Source: Alistipes sp. dk3624
GTDB taxonomy: Bacteria > Bacteroidota > Bacteroidia > Bacteroidales > Rikenellaceae
Direction: 5' to 3'
Assembly (NCBI RefSeq): GCF_009557455.1
Contig: NZ_CP045651.1
Coordinates: 2,480,001-2,544,000 of the forward strand
DNA: 64,000 bases
In this document: positions 34,019 to 45,022 of the stretch, piece by piece
How the letters are laid out: every line of letters begins with the position of its first letter
Numbering within the stretch: position 1 is the stretch's first letter
The notes under the pieces: generated by a model
Seen by the model: only the letters and a program-made list of their open reading frames with translations
What the model was told of the DNA's origin: nothing
Database searches by the model: none
Program-made: the position numbers and the translations under genes

Positions 34019-34403
34019 GAGTCGAACCCTCGTCCAAACAAGGAACCCAAAAGCTTTCTACACGCTTATCCTTCGGTTGATCCTTCTGCCGCAACCTGGT
34101 CGAAGGCGACCCAGTTACGGCCCCAGCCTATTGATTTTCGCGAATCGTTATAGGCATCCGATCCGCTATTTCCGTTTGAATGATACCCCGGTGCCTTCCG
34201 CTACGGAACGAAGCTTCGGCGGGGTACTCGTCCGACAGCCTCCTTGGACTGCCGGATTAAGCCATTTTACTCTGTAAAATTAAGCAGCGAGTTGATAGCT
34301 ATTATCGCCATTTGTAGTTTGAGCATTCAGTTTTACGAGAGTCCACACAACGCTCGGCGTGCTTACAATCAGACTCTGCCTGCTGTCAAAACCGGTCAGC
34401 CCC
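34007..34403 (-). ncRNA. ssrA: tmRNA (transfer-messenger RNA)
   Basis: About 397 nt. It frees stalled ribosomes by trans-translation with SmpB. The 5' end GGGGCTGACC (from 34403) pairs with CAGCTCC-A at the 3' end (34014-34007); the T-arm GGTTCGACTCC is next to it. The tag reading frame, minus strand 34309-34283, encodes GDNSYQLAA and stops at TAA (34282-34280). Bacteroides tags (GETNYALAA type) align, with Gln for Ala three residues before the end. CCA is not encoded (CAA follows). It is the target of the integrated element. Confidence 0.96.
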
Positions 34404-34436
34404 TGATCGGGATCGCACGGTAGTACGATCCCGGTA

Positions 34437-34444
34437 CAAAGATA
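34437..34444 (-). promoter_or_regulatory. ssrA promoter -7 box
   Basis: TATCTTTG on the minus strand, 34 bases upstream of the tmRNA 5' end. The -33 region is A/T-rich without a clear TTTG. Confidence 0.6.
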
Positions 34445-34572
34445 TACGTTTTTTCGGAAGAATTATTTTTACGGGCAATATAAATTCGTCCGGAGATATC
34501 CGGGGACGTTTCGGGGACGTGAAAAATATCAACACTTCATCAACAAACGGGAGATGCTGTCCAAACAATCGG

Positions 34573-34580
34573 TATCTTTG
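34573..34580 (+). promoter_or_regulatory. ftsE promoter -7 box
   Basis: TATCTTTG, exact consensus, 61 bases before the ftsE start. Together with the ssrA box it makes the 34404-34641 spacer a divergent promoter region; no gene is seen in it. Confidence 0.6.
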
Positions 34581-34641
34581 TTTTGTTAAATGTGCCCGCA
34601 CGGAAAATGTGTGTCGGCGGGCCGGATCAAATTTGAAAGCG

Positions 34642-35382
34642 ATGAATCCGAATGCGGTGATAGAACTACGGGATGTGGCGATTTTCCATTTCGACGATGC
34701 CCTGCGGGAGGCCAGTTTCCGGGGTAACGGCAGAACCAGCGATATGGTGCTGTCGGATGTCAATCTGACGGTGTTTCCCGGCGAACTGGTCTATCTGATC
34801 GGCCGGGTCGGGTCGGGCAAGAGTTCGTTGCTCAAGACGCTTTACGCCGAACTGCCGCTGCGCGAAGGAGGCGGGATGGTCGTCGGGTTCGACCTGCGGC
34901 GGATGCGCCGCAAAGACGTGCCGTACCTTCGGCGCCGGATCGGAATCGTGTTTCAGGATTACCAATTGCTGACCGACCGGAACGTTTTTCAGAACCTGCA
35001 TTTTGTGCTGAAGGCGACCGGGTGGAAAAACGAATTGCAGATCCGCAGCAAGATCGCCGAAGTGCTCGACATGGTAAGCCTGCAAAACAAGGAGTATAAG
35101 ATGCCGTTCCAGTTGTCGGGCGGCGAACAGCAGCGGTTGGCGATCGCCCGGGCCCTGCTGAACAACCCGCAGGTGATTCTCGCCGACGAGCCTACCGGCA
35201 ACCTCGATCCCGCCGCCGCAGACGGGATCATGCAGTTGTTCGCGTCGATCGTCGCACGCGGGTGCGCCGTGCTGATGTCGACGCATAACATCAGCAATAT
35301 CCAGCAGTATCCGTCCCGTACGCTGCGTTTTCATCAGGGAAAAGTGGCCGAGATTGATCTCCATTCGATCCTTGGAATTTAG
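34642..35382 (+). CDS. ftsE: Cell-division ABC transporter ATP-binding protein FtsE
   Basis: Start at MNPNAVIELRDVAIFHFDDA; an upstream extension of 41 codons lies before the promoter's expected start and is rejected. 246 aa. ABC ATPase with Walker A GRVGSGKSS (about 54-62), Q-loop VFQDYQLLTDRNV, signature LSGGEQQRLAIARALL and Walker B VILADEPTGNLD. The FtsE-like QLLTDRNVFQNL after the Q-loop supports the assignment over generic transporters. It works with FtsX (not nearby) to activate septal amidases. It is followed by gyrB. Confidence 0.9.
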   Translation: MNPNAVIELRDVAIFHFDDALREASFRGNGRTSDMVLSDVNLTVFPGELVYLIGRVGSGKSSLLKTLYAELPLREGGGMVVGFDLRRMRRKDVPYLRRRIGIVFQDYQLLTDRNVFQNLHFVLKATGWKNELQIRSKIAEVLDMVSLQNKEYKMPFQLSGGEQQRLAIARALLNNPQVILADEPTGNLDPAAADGIMQLFASIVARGCAVLMSTHNISNIQQYPSRTLRFHQGKVAEIDLHSILGI

Positions 35383-35402
35383 CGGAAAAATGACTATCTT
35401 TG
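35371..35402 (+). promoter_or_regulatory. gyrB promoter
   Basis: CTTG (35371-35374, one mismatch to TTTG), a 20-nt spacer and TATCTTTG (35395-35402). It overlaps the last codons of ftsE and leaves a leader of about 115 nt before gyrB at 35525. Confidence 0.6.
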
Positions 35403-35503
35403 TTCGAATCGTTCCGGGCGTTTCGGTGGGCCGGAATGCCGTGCGCCGGGGCGGGATCCGTTCGGCCGGAACGGTTCTGGCCGGCAACTTTTTGGCAGAG
35501 TAA

Positions 35504-37489
<1,986 letters not shown>

Positions 37490-37545
37490 CGGCGTGCGGC
37501 CGGAGCCGGACAAATCGTTGAACATAGAAATTAAAAAATACCGAT

Positions 37546-37992
37546 ATGAGTCTGGAAAAAGAGATTAACGACGGAATCAAAGCGGCGATGCTCGCCAAGG
37601 AGAAAGTGCGTCTGGCAGGCCTGCGGGCCGTGAAGGCGGAGATCCTGCTGGCCAAAACGGCCGATGGATCGGACGAAATCAGCGACGGCGCCGTGCTGAA
37701 AATTATTCAGAAGCTGGTAAAACAGCGCAAGGAGTCGGCCGCCGTTTATACGCAGAACAACCGACCGGAACTGGCCGAAAACGAATTGGCCGAGGCGGCC
37801 GTGCTGGAAGTGTTTATGCCGAAACAATTGAGCGGAGAAGAACTGGAGACCGTCCTGAAAGCGATTATCGCGCAGGTGGGAGCCGCTTCGCCGGCGGATA
37901 TGGGAAAGGTGATGGGAGTGGCCACCAAACAGCTTGCCGGGCAGGCCGACGGCCGCGCGATTTCCGAGGCGGTCAAAAAATTATTGCAGTAG
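37546..37992 (+). CDS. GatB/YqeY domain protein
   Basis: 148 aa, matching the stand-alone YqeY size. The fold is shared with the C-terminal tRNA-interacting domain of GatB. Visible: MSLEKEINDGIKAAMLAKEK, LRAVKAEILLAKT, LVKQRKESAAVYTQNNRPEL, ADMGKVMGVATKQLAGQADG. A role in tRNA amidotransfer is assumed but unproven for stand-alone members. It lies 56 bases after gyrB and probably in the same transcript, ending at the 38023 terminator. Confidence 0.93.
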   Translation: MSLEKEINDGIKAAMLAKEKVRLAGLRAVKAEILLAKTADGSDEISDGAVLKIIQKLVKQRKESAAVYTQNNRPELAENELAEAAVLEVFMPKQLSGEELETVLKAIIAQVGAASPADMGKVMGVATKQLAGQADGRAISEAVKKLLQ

Positions 37993-38022
37993 CGCTCACA
38001 GCGTAATAAACCGATCGAACGG

Positions 38023-38060
38023 CGTGGGAATGTCTGTAAAAGGCATTCCCACGTTTGTTT
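38023..38060 (+). terminator. Terminator after the yqeY-like gene
   Basis: A perfect 10-bp stem CGTGGGAATG/CATTCCCACG (38023-38032 with 38044-38053), an 11-nt loop, then TTTGTTT. The rest of 37993-38260 holds no gene; a promoter for the following receptor must lie there, but no clean box is seen. Confidence 0.85.
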
Positions 38061-38260
38061 CGTATCCTTGCGGAATCGTGTGAAATGTTGCTGTAAAGCA
38101 AAATAATGTTCTAAAAAGTTGTATAAATCGTTCGGTTTGCGTAACTTCATAGCCCGGACGGTTTTTTTGCGTGCTTGCTCGATCGGAGAGAGAGCGGTGG
38201 CGGAGGTGTTTTGCCGGAAGCGGAGGGGCCGTGCGCCCGTGCGGGTTAAAACTGTCTGCC

Positions 38261-40741
38261 ATGAACAAACGGTGGTTGCCGATTCTCGGGATGCTTGTTT
38301 TTTCCGTGTCGCTGCACGGGCAGGGCAGCGTCGTGGTTTTCGACGAACAGCAGCGTTTCGATGTCGTCGACCGTTACGAACCGGACGGCGATACCGTTTC
38401 CTTGTGGTTGTCCGTGCCGCTTTCGGCTTACGACGGGCCGTTCGCTTCGCTGTCGCGGTATCGTTTTTCGTTCGTCCGTTATGCGAGGCGCGGTTATGCG
38501 TGGAATTGCAGCCGCCGGTTGCTGAACGGGATCGATCTGGACAATCCGGTTACCGGCGAGCCGTTCTGGAATGTGCTAACGGCCGTTCGCCAGGCTCCCG
38601 TCCGGCTGGATGAACAGCCGGGGATCGCGCCGTCCGTTTCGACGGTCGGCAATGCCGGTAACATTTGCGAATACGATCTCGACGTTTTGCACGAGCCGCC
38701 CGGCGGCCGTGCAGGCTGGATGTTTACCGACCGCCGTTTCCGGCAGGGTTTGCGTGCGGGAATCGCGACCGGAACCTTGGGCGGCGGCTGGGCTTTCGCA
38801 GCGACCGGAACCCGGCGCTGGGGGCGTGACCGGCATATCCGGGGCGTCTACGCCGACGAGTGGTCGCTGTGTCTTTCGCTCGGGCGCCGGCTCGGCGCGA
38901 AAAATTCCCTTTCCGCCGTGTTCCTGATGGCCCCGTCCGAGCGGGGATTGCGCAGCGCTTCGACCGGCGAAGCATTCGAAGCGTCCGGAGATCGTCTTTA
39001 CAATCCGGCCTGGGGATACCAGCAGGGACGCGTCCGCCCGTCCCGCGTCCGCTGCGAACGGACGCCGATGGCGCTGATTACCTGGCGTTGCGGAGCGGAC
39101 ACCCGCTGGAACCTTACTACGACCGTTTCGGCTCTGTGGGGCACCTCTTCGCGTTCGGCGCTCGACTGGTACGACGCGCGCAATCCGTTGCCCGACTATT
39201 ACCGCTACCTGCCCGGTTCCTACGAGAATCCGGAGGTGTCCGGGGCCGTCTCCGCGGCATGGAGGCAGCGCGACGTCCGGGTTACGCAGATCGATTGGGA
39301 GGAGTTGTACCTCGCCAACGGAAATCGCGATACGCTGCCGGCCGCCTATGTGCTGGGCAGCGCCGTAGATCGGTTCCGGAACTGGCAGTTCGTTTCTTGT
39401 TTCGATTACCATCCTTCCCGGACGCTGCGATTGCGGGGAGGGGTGCGCGTGCGGATCGACCGGACGACCGCTTACAACCGGCTGGACGACTTGCTCGGTG
39501 CCGCTTTTCTGTTCGACATCGACCCGTACCTGATCGACGATCGCTATTTCGGCGACAAATTGCAGAATAACCTGCGCGCGCCTGACCGCCGGGTGGCCGT
39601 CGGGGAGCGGTACGGGTACGACTACGACCTGGATTACGTCTGCGGCGAAGGGTGGCTTACGGCCGATCTGAGGAACCGCTCCGACGAGCGTTTCGGCGGA
39701 TACGTCGCGTTGCGGGTAGCCCCGGTCGGATATTCCCGCAACGGGCGTTATGAGAAGGAATTGTTTCCGGGAAGCGACTCCTACGGGCGCTCCTCCCGGC
39801 TGCATTTTACCGAATATACGCTCAAGGGCGGGATCGATTGCCTGTTCACGCCGGCGCATACGTTGCGCCTCGACCTGCTGTACGAGGACGTCGCTCCGGC
39901 CGCGCGCGATGTGTTCGTGTCGATCGATTATCGGAACCGTACGGTTGGCGATCCGCGTACGGCGAACCGGTTCGGCGGCGAGCTGAGCTACCGGTACGCG
40001 GGCCGGACCGTTCGACTCGAACTGTGCGCGTATGCGACGGTTTCGCGCGGCGAATCCGAAGTGCGCCGCTACTACGACGATATCGCGTCGGTCTATTCCG
40101 ACATGGAACTTTCGGGGATCGGGAAACTGTATGCAGGAGTCGAGTTCGGGGCCGAGGTGCTGCTTACGCGGCGGTTCGCTCTGCGTGTCGCCGCATCGCA
40201 GGCCCGTAACAGTTACCGGAACGATCCGTCGGTACGCATCCTGTCCGACAAGGATGGCAGTGTGATCGCCGACCGCGCCCGTTCGTTGTTGAAAGGGTAT
40301 CGCCTGAGCGGGTCACCGCAGCGGATCGCTTCGGCTGAATTGAGCTACCGGGGGGCGAAACTGTGGATGGCTTCGCTGTCGGTCAATTATGCGGCCGACC
40401 ATTACACGACGGTCAGTCCGCTGAACCGGATGGGCCGGGTGTACGATTATGCCGCTTCGCCGGAAGACTTGCGAGCGCTGACGGAGCAGGAGCGTTTTCC
40501 GGAGGCTTTTACGATCGATCTGTTCGTGTCGAAATCGTTTCGACTCGGCAGTCGTTACCTGTCGGTAAGCGCGGCGGTGAACAACCTGGCCAACCGCAAG
40601 GAGATCGTTTACAGCGGTTACGAGCAGATGCGGCTGCGCAAAAGCGGGACGGGGTTGAACCAGAGCATCACGGCTTTCGGATCGAAGTACCTGTACGCCT
40701 ATCCGCGCACCTATTACCTGACTGTGAATTTCCGTTTTTAG
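38261..40741 (+). CDS. TonB-dependent receptor-like outer-membrane beta-barrel protein
   Basis: Start MNKRWLPILGMLVFSVSLHG gives a signal peptide; 826 aa. Barrel strands dominate from about residue 150 (LRLRGGVRVRID, LTADLRNRSDERFGGYVAL, FGGELSYRYAGRTVRLELCA). The C-terminus TYYLTVNFRF ends in Phe as outer-membrane barrels do, and AAVNNLANRKEIVYSGY is the usual TBDR penultimate motif. The plug region (about 85-140) is reduced, and no carboxypeptidase-like N-terminal domain is seen. It is followed after 17 bases by a DUF5689 lipoprotein, an arrangement that recurs in Bacteroidota. Confidence 0.8.
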   Translation: MNKRWLPILGMLVFSVSLHGQGSVVVFDEQQRFDVVDRYEPDGDTVSLWLSVPLSAYDGPFASLSRYRFSFVRYARRGYAWNCSRRLLNGIDLDNPVTGEPFWNVLTAVRQAPVRLDEQPGIAPSVSTVGNAGNICEYDLDVLHEPPGGRAGWMFTDRRFRQGLRAGIATGTLGGGWAFAATGTRRWGRDRHIRGVYADEWSLCLSLGRRLGAKNSLSAVFLMAPSERGLRSASTGEAFEASGDRLYNPAWGYQQGRVRPSRVRCERTPMALITWRCGADTRWNLTTTVSALWGTSSRSALDWYDARNPLPDYYRYLPGSYENPEVSGAVSAAWRQRDVRVTQIDWEELYLANGNRDTLPAAYVLGSAVDRFRNWQFVSCFDYHPSRTLRLRGGVRVRIDRTTAYNRLDDLLGAAFLFDIDPYLIDDRYFGDKLQNNLRAPDRRVAVGERYGYDYDLDYVCGEGWLTADLRNRSDERFGGYVALRVAPVGYSRNGRYEKELFPGSDSYGRSSRLHFTEYTLKGGIDCLFTPAHTLRLDLLYEDVAPAARDVFVSIDYRNRTVGDPRTANRFGGELSYRYAGRTVRLELCAYATVSRGESEVRRYYDDIASVYSDMELSGIGKLYAGVEFGAEVLLTRRFALRVAASQARNSYRNDPSVRILSDKDGSVIADRARSLLKGYRLSGSPQRIASAELSYRGAKLWMASLSVNYAADHYTTVSPLNRMGRVYDYAASPEDLRALTEQERFPEAFTIDLFVSKSFRLGSRYLSVSAAVNNLANRKEIVYSGYEQMRLRKSGTGLNQSITAFGSKYLYAYPRTYYLTVNFRF

Positions 40742-40758
40742 ATTTGACGAGGTCGAAA

Positions 40759-41568
40759 ATGAATGGATTTATAAAAATATGGATCGGATGCGCTGCGGCG
40801 CTGTTGGCTGCCGGGTGCGGTTATGACGATTTCGGCGAACCGCATCCTGCGGATGAAACCGCGCCGTTGCCCAACATGTCGGTCGCCACGCTCCGCGAAC
40901 GGTGTGCGGTGGGCCCGGTTGCGTTTTCCGGCTCCGGGGTTGTGTTGTCGGGGTATGTGACCACATCCGACCGGGCCGATAATTTCTACCGGACGCTGAT
41001 GCTCGAGGACAATTCCGGCGCGGTCGAGGTCTGCGCCGGACTGTACGATCTGCACAACGATTATCCGGTCGGTTGCCGGTTGACGTTGTCCGCCGACGGC
41101 CTGACCGCGGCGCTGGACGACGGGTTGTTGCGGATCGGTTTGCGGGGCGGTTCGGCGACGGAACCCGTCGCCCCGATGGAGAGTCCGGCGATCGTGCGGC
41201 GTCATCTGTTGCGAACCGGCGAAACGATCCTGCCGACAGCGCTGCCGACGACGATCGCCGGGTTGAACGACGACCGGATCGGCTGTTTGGTGCGGATCGC
41301 CCGGCTGTGCCTCGATACGCCGTCGGATACGACCTGGGCCGTCCCTGCGGCGGTATCGGCCGACGGTACGCCGCGCAGCGCCTTGTTGAAATTCCGGTGC
41401 GGAGCGGATTCTGTTTATGTCTATACGAGCGGTTACGCTTCGTTTGCCGGCGAACGGGTTCCGCACGGGCCGGTTTCGGTGACCGGTATTCTGCTGCCCG
41501 GAAAAGTGGGCGGACGCCGGGTGTATGAACTTAAAATGCGTGATTTGAATGATGTACAGGTTGATTAG
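40759..41568 (+). CDS. DUF5689-like lipoprotein
   Basis: Start MNGFIKIWIGCAAALLAAG followed by Cys20 in a lipobox; 269 aa. Two OB-fold-like segments: FSGSGVVLSGYVTTSDRADN (followed by FYRTLMLEDNSGAVEV) and FAGERVPHGPVSVTGILLPG. The first is the DUF5689 hallmark of a strand, then TSDRADNFY and LEDNSGAVEV. The family is a surface lipoprotein partner of TonB receptors, often linked to nucleases; the substrate is unknown. It overlaps the next gene by 20 bases. Confidence 0.82.
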   Translation: MNGFIKIWIGCAAALLAAGCGYDDFGEPHPADETAPLPNMSVATLRERCAVGPVAFSGSGVVLSGYVTTSDRADNFYRTLMLEDNSGAVEVCAGLYDLHNDYPVGCRLTLSADGLTAALDDGLLRIGLRGGSATEPVAPMESPAIVRRHLLRTGETILPTALPTTIAGLNDDRIGCLVRIARLCLDTPSDTTWAVPAAVSADGTPRSALLKFRCGADSVYVYTSGYASFAGERVPHGPVSVTGILLPGKVGGRRVYELKMRDLNDVQVD

Positions 41569-42346
41569 CTGCTGTCTGCTGTTGCTGTTGGCCGGCTGCG
41601 TGTCCAAAAACGGTTTCGATCGGGACGACGGAGAGAGTCCCGGGGGCGATCCGGTGTCGGTCGCTTACCTGAAATCGCTGTATCGCGGTTATCCGCTTCG
41701 TGTGACCGATGACGTCGAACTGCGCGTCGTCGTAACGGCGAACGATGCTTACGGGGCGTTCCGCAATACGCTGGTCGTGCAGGATGCCACCGGAGGAATC
41801 GAGGTCAAAGTCGGCGGACGCGATCTCTTTACCGTATTTCCGGTCGGGCAGAGCGTACGGATCCGTTGCCAGGGGCTGGTGCTGGGCGACTACGGAGGCG
41901 TGGTGTCGCTGGGCGCGGCGTCGGACGATTCCGCTTACGAAAACGGGTTCATTCCGCAGTCGGTCTGGCCTCAATTTCTGAAAAAGCAGGGCGGCGTGAC
42001 CGATATTCGTCCCGATACCCTCGTTTTTTCCGATCTGGCGGCCGCCTGGATAAGCCGTTACGTGGCTTTCGAACGGGTGCAGTTCGTCGATGCGGAGTGC
42101 TCGGAGAACTGGTGCGATACCATGTCGGATACCGATCGGCATCTGGTCGATCCCGCGGGGGATACGCTGATCGTGAGAACCTCTGCGAAGGCCGACTTCG
42201 CAGATTGGCCGCTTCCTTCGGGCAGCGGTTATATCGAAGGGATTCTGAGTTGGTTCAACCGGAATTACCAGTTGAAAGTCGTATCGCCGAAAAATGCGGT
42301 GATGGAATCGCCCCGTTTCCGGCCCGCGTATGTTTTCGGTTACTGA
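41549..42346 (+). CDS. DUF5689-like lipoprotein
   Basis: 265 aa, [17 protein letters not shown] with lipobox Cys at 17 (the second Met, 41552, is equally possible). DUF5689 pattern: [31 protein letters not shown], then an OB-like strand [15 protein letters not shown]-terminal strand [19 protein letters not shown] repeats the fold. It overlaps the preceding gene by 20 bases (coupled translation) and converges with obg, overlapping it by 7 bases. Confidence 0.82.
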   Translation: MMYRLISCCLLLLLAGCVSKNGFDRDDGESPGGDPVSVAYLKSLYRGYPLRVTDDVELRVVVTANDAYGAFRNTLVVQDATGGIEVKVGGRDLFTVFPVGQSVRIRCQGLVLGDYGGVVSLGAASDDSAYENGFIPQSVWPQFLKKQGGVTDIRPDTLVFSDLAAAWISRYVAFERVQFVDAECSENWCDTMSDTDRHLVDPAGDTLIVRTSAKADFADWPLPSGSGYIEGILSWFNRNYQLKVVSPKNAVMESPRFRPAYVFGY

Positions 42347-43338
42347 TTGTCGCGTTGCAGGGCTTCCCAGAGCATGTCTTTGAGTTGTCGGATGTGGTAC
42401 CCGCTGACCGACGAGATAAAGATCGACGGAATGTCCGGCAGATCGGCGGCGATGGCTTCTTGCAGTTCTTCGTCCAGCAGGTCGCTTTTGGTGATCGCCA
42501 GCAGGCGCTGCTTGTCGAGCAGTTCGGGGTTGTATTGTTCCAGTTCGTTCAGCAGGATGCGGTATTCTTCGCGCACGTCTTTCGTGTCGGCCGGGATCAT
42601 GAACAGCAGGATCGAGTTGCGTTCGATGTGACGCAGGAAGCGCGTTCCGAGCCCTTTGCCGGTATGCGCCCCTTCGATGATGCCGGGGATGTCGGCCATC
42701 ACGAACGACTTGTGGTCGCGGCATTCGACGATGCCCAGATTCGGTTCGAGGGTCGTGAAAGCGTAATTCGCGATTTTGGGCTTCGCCGCCGAAACGGCTG
42801 CCAGCAGTGTCGATTTCCCGGCGTTCGGGAATCCGACCAGCCCGACGTCGGCAAGCACTTTCAGTTCGAGGATGAACCATCCTTCGACGCAATCCTCGCC
42901 CGGTTGCGCATACCGCGGAGCCTGGTTGGTCGCCGTTTTGAAGTGCCAGTTGCCGAGTCCTCCGCGGCCTCCTTTCAGCAGGACAGCCTCCTGTCCGTCT
43001 TCGGTGACTTCGCAGACGATTTCCCCGGTTTCCGCATCGCGTGCGACGGTGCCTAGCGGCACGTTGATGACGACGTCCGTCCCGTTCTTCCCCGAGCAGC
43101 GCGCCCCGCTGCCCGCTTCGCCGTCCTCGCCGAAGATGTGACGCTTGTACTTGAGGTGGATCAGCGTCCAGTACTGGCTGTTGCCGCGCAGGACGATGCT
43201 GCCTCCGTTGCCTCCGTCTCCGCCGTCCGGGCCGCCGAATTCGATGAATTTCTCGCGGCGGAAATGGCGGGAGCCGGGGCCGCCTTTACCGGAGCGGCCG
43301 AATATTTTCACGTAGTCGACGAAGTTGGACGATGGCAT
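42340..43338 (-). CDS. obg: Obg/CgtA ribosome-assembly GTPase
   Basis: Start [20 protein letters not shown]; longer upstream frames run over the promoter and are rejected. 332 aa. The glycine-rich Obg fold ([36 protein letters not shown]) is followed by the G domain: G1 GFPNAGKST (about 165-173), G3 [17 protein letters not shown]4 TKSDLL, G5 ISSVSGYHI. It acts in 50S subunit maturation and in (p)ppGpp response. The short C-terminal tail lacks the extra OCT domain found in Firmicutes. Confidence 0.97.
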   Translation of the reverse strand: MPSSNFVDYVKIFGRSGKGGPGSRHFRREKFIEFGGPDGGDGGNGGSIVLRGNSQYWTLIHLKYKRHIFGEDGEAGSGARCSGKNGTDVVINVPLGTVARDAETGEIVCEVTEDGQEAVLLKGGRGGLGNWHFKTATNQAPRYAQPGEDCVEGWFILELKVLADVGLVGFPNAGKSTLLAAVSAAKPKIANYAFTTLEPNLGIVECRDHKSFVMADIPGIIEGAHTGKGLGTRFLRHIERNSILLFMIPADTKDVREEYRILLNELEQYNPELLDKQRLLAITKSDLLDEELQEAIAADLPDIPSIFISSVSGYHIRQLKDMLWEALQRDNQ

Positions 43339-43368
43339 AGATTCTGATTTATCGGATGTCTGATGCGT

Positions 43369-43393
43369 CAAAGATAATATTTTTTTACCTTTG
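43369..43393. promoter_or_regulatory. Divergent -7 boxes for obg and the nuclease gene
   Basis: Minus strand TATCTTTG at 43376-43369 points to obg (start 43338). Plus strand TACCTTTG at 43386-43393 points to the nuclease (start 43411). Both match TAnnTTTG. Clear TTTG -33 elements were not found. Confidence 0.55.
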
Positions 43394-43410
43394 GTGCGGT
43401 TTACGCGGCC

Positions 43411-44283
43411 ATGAAAAAACGAACCCCCATAAAAATATCGAGGCAGACCCATTGGAAAATCGTGTTGTTGCTGGTGTTGGCGATCGTCGTGCTGGCGATC
43501 GTTTCGCAGGTCGTCGCGGTGCGTCCCTGGACGGGCGGACGGCAAGCGGAACGCGGCGCGCGCTCCGGCGGATTGCCGGAAACCGATCCCGAGATTCTCG
43601 CCTGTCCTTTTTTCGCGAACGACGAGTTTGTCGTCCGTTGTCCGGAGGGACGCTATACGATGCTGTACGATACGGCTTATCGTCAGGCTGCCTGGGTAGC
43701 TTACCTGCTGACGCGCAGGGATGTATCCGGTAAAGGGGTGAAGCGCAGCGGGGTTTTCAAGAGCGATCCGGAAGTGATCGCCCGCGGGTGGCCTTCGGCC
43801 GCAGACCGGGATTATACGGGTAGCGGTTTCGATCGGGGACACCTGCTGCCGTCGGCCGACCGGAACGATACCCCGCAGGAGAACGGGGCTACGTTCCGTT
43901 TGTCGAACGTTTCGCCGCAGCGGCCGGGACTGAACCGCGGGACGTGGCGCAGGCTGGAAGAACGGGTGCGGCGCTGGGCGGCGCGTTACGATTCGCTCTA
44001 CATCGTGACCGGCGGCGAACTGACCCCGTCGCTGCGACGCATCCGGGGCGGCGTCGGGATTCCGCAGCGGTTTTTTAAAACGATTCTGGTGCGGGACGGC
44101 GGTACTTTCCGGGCGATCGCTTTCCTGATCCCGAATACGGAGCGTCCGGCCGGGGATTGTTTTCGCTATGCGATCAGCGTCGACAGTCTCGAACGGGTGC
44201 TCGGCATGGATTTCTATTCAGCGCTGCCCGACAGCGTCGAAATGCGCGTCGAGGCCTCCTTCGACCGTTCTTTCTGGCGTTAG
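43411..44283 (+). CDS. DNA/RNA non-specific endonuclease (NUC1 type)
   Basis: 290 aa. An N-terminal membrane segment ([20 protein letters not shown], about 15-34) is a signal anchor, placing the catalytic domain outside the inner membrane. The active site [12 protein letters not shown] starts at D141 and contains catalytic His144 and the Mg-binding Asn in [18 protein letters not shown] (about 168-185). It cuts DNA and RNA without sequence preference. It lies near the DUF5689/TonB receptor operon with obg between them; a joint role in nucleic-acid feeding is only inference. Confidence 0.93.
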   Translation: MKKRTPIKISRQTHWKIVLLLVLAIVVLAIVSQVVAVRPWTGGRQAERGARSGGLPETDPEILACPFFANDEFVVRCPEGRYTMLYDTAYRQAAWVAYLLTRRDVSGKGVKRSGVFKSDPEVIARGWPSAADRDYTGSGFDRGHLLPSADRNDTPQENGATFRLSNVSPQRPGLNRGTWRRLEERVRRWAARYDSLYIVTGGELTPSLRRIRGGVGIPQRFFKTILVRDGGTFRAIAFLIPNTERPAGDCFRYAISVDSLERVLGMDFYSALPDSVEMRVEASFDRSFWR

Positions 44284-44383
44284 TTCCGCGTCCGACAGGG
44301 CGTTTTGCCGTTCCGTCCGGTCGTTTCGCCGCGCCGATTCGGCGTTTCGCCGATTTCTCGGAATCGCTCTGCGCCGTTGGAAT

Positions 44384-44391
44384 TATTTTTG
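44384..44391 (+). promoter_or_regulatory. -7 box for the Spy/DUF4890-like gene
   Basis: TATTTTTG matches TAnnTTTG, 37 bases before the start at 44429. No clear -33. Confidence 0.45.
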
Positions 44392-44428
44392 CGGAACAGG
44401 ATTCCTGTAAACATTAAATTTTGAAATT

Positions 44429-44890
44429 ATGAAAGCGAAACATTTTTTTGTATCGGCATTCGCAATGCTGTTTGCCGCGATCGGTGCGACGGCTCAGCCG
44501 CAGCACCGCGAACAAATGACTCCCGAGCAGCGGGCCGACCGGATGACGCAGCGCATGACCGAACAGCTTTCGCTGTCGACCGACCAGGCCGAGCAGATCC
44601 GCCGGATATTCCTCTCCAATTTCGAAGAGATGAAAGCGGATCGTGCGGCGCGGGCCGACTCTGCGAAGATGAAATCCGACCGTCCGAAGAAAGGCGACCG
44701 TCCGAAACAGGGAGACAAATCCGACGGCCGTAAGGGGCAGGGCGGTCCGCATGCCGAACGGATGGCCAAAATGGACGAATCGATCAAAAAGGTGCTGACC
44801 GAAGAACAGTATGAAAAATGGACGGAACAACGCGCCAAAATGCAGACCCGACATCGTCCGCGCCCGGAAGTGCAGCCTCAGGGCGAATAA
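44429..44890 (+). CDS. Periplasmic Spy/CpxP-like (DUF4890) protein
   Basis: 153 aa with a signal peptide (MKAKHFFVSAFAMLFAAIGA, cleaved after TAQ). The mature part has two LTxxQ-like helical repeats: MTEQLSLSTDQAEQIRRIFL and IKKVLTEEQYEKWTEQRAKM. They are separated by a charged, Lys/Asp/Gly-rich linker (KSDRPKKGDRPKQGDKSDGR). This is the Spy/CpxP periplasmic chaperone pattern; Bacteroidota members are often called DUF4890. It has its own promoter and lies in front of era. Confidence 0.72.
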   Translation: MKAKHFFVSAFAMLFAAIGATAQPQHREQMTPEQRADRMTQRMTEQLSLSTDQAEQIRRIFLSNFEEMKADRAARADSAKMKSDRPKKGDRPKQGDKSDGRKGQGGPHAERMAKMDESIKKVLTEEQYEKWTEQRAKMQTRHRPRPEVQPQGE

Positions 44891-44997
44891 GATGTCCGGC
44901 GGAAAGCAGGATGAACGGGAGGACGACGATCGATCGCCGTCCTCCTTTTGCGTGCACATTGCGCCGGATGTTTTTATCGTTTCCGGAAATAAAGCCG

Positions 44998-45005
44998 TAT
45001 CTTTG
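44998..45005 (+). promoter_or_regulatory. era promoter -7 box
   Basis: TATCTTTG, 17 bases before the era ATG at 45023, so the leader is very short. Confidence 0.5.
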
Positions 45006-45022
45006 TCCGAAACACATCGATT

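Noticed and set aside
33984-34277. 97-codon frame in the ssrA region
   Set aside because: It lies inside the tmRNA gene on the opposite strand.
43339-43842. 168-codon N-terminal extension of Obg
   Set aside because: It covers the divergent promoter and part of the nuclease gene; Obg family proteins start at [10 protein letters not shown]-like sequence.
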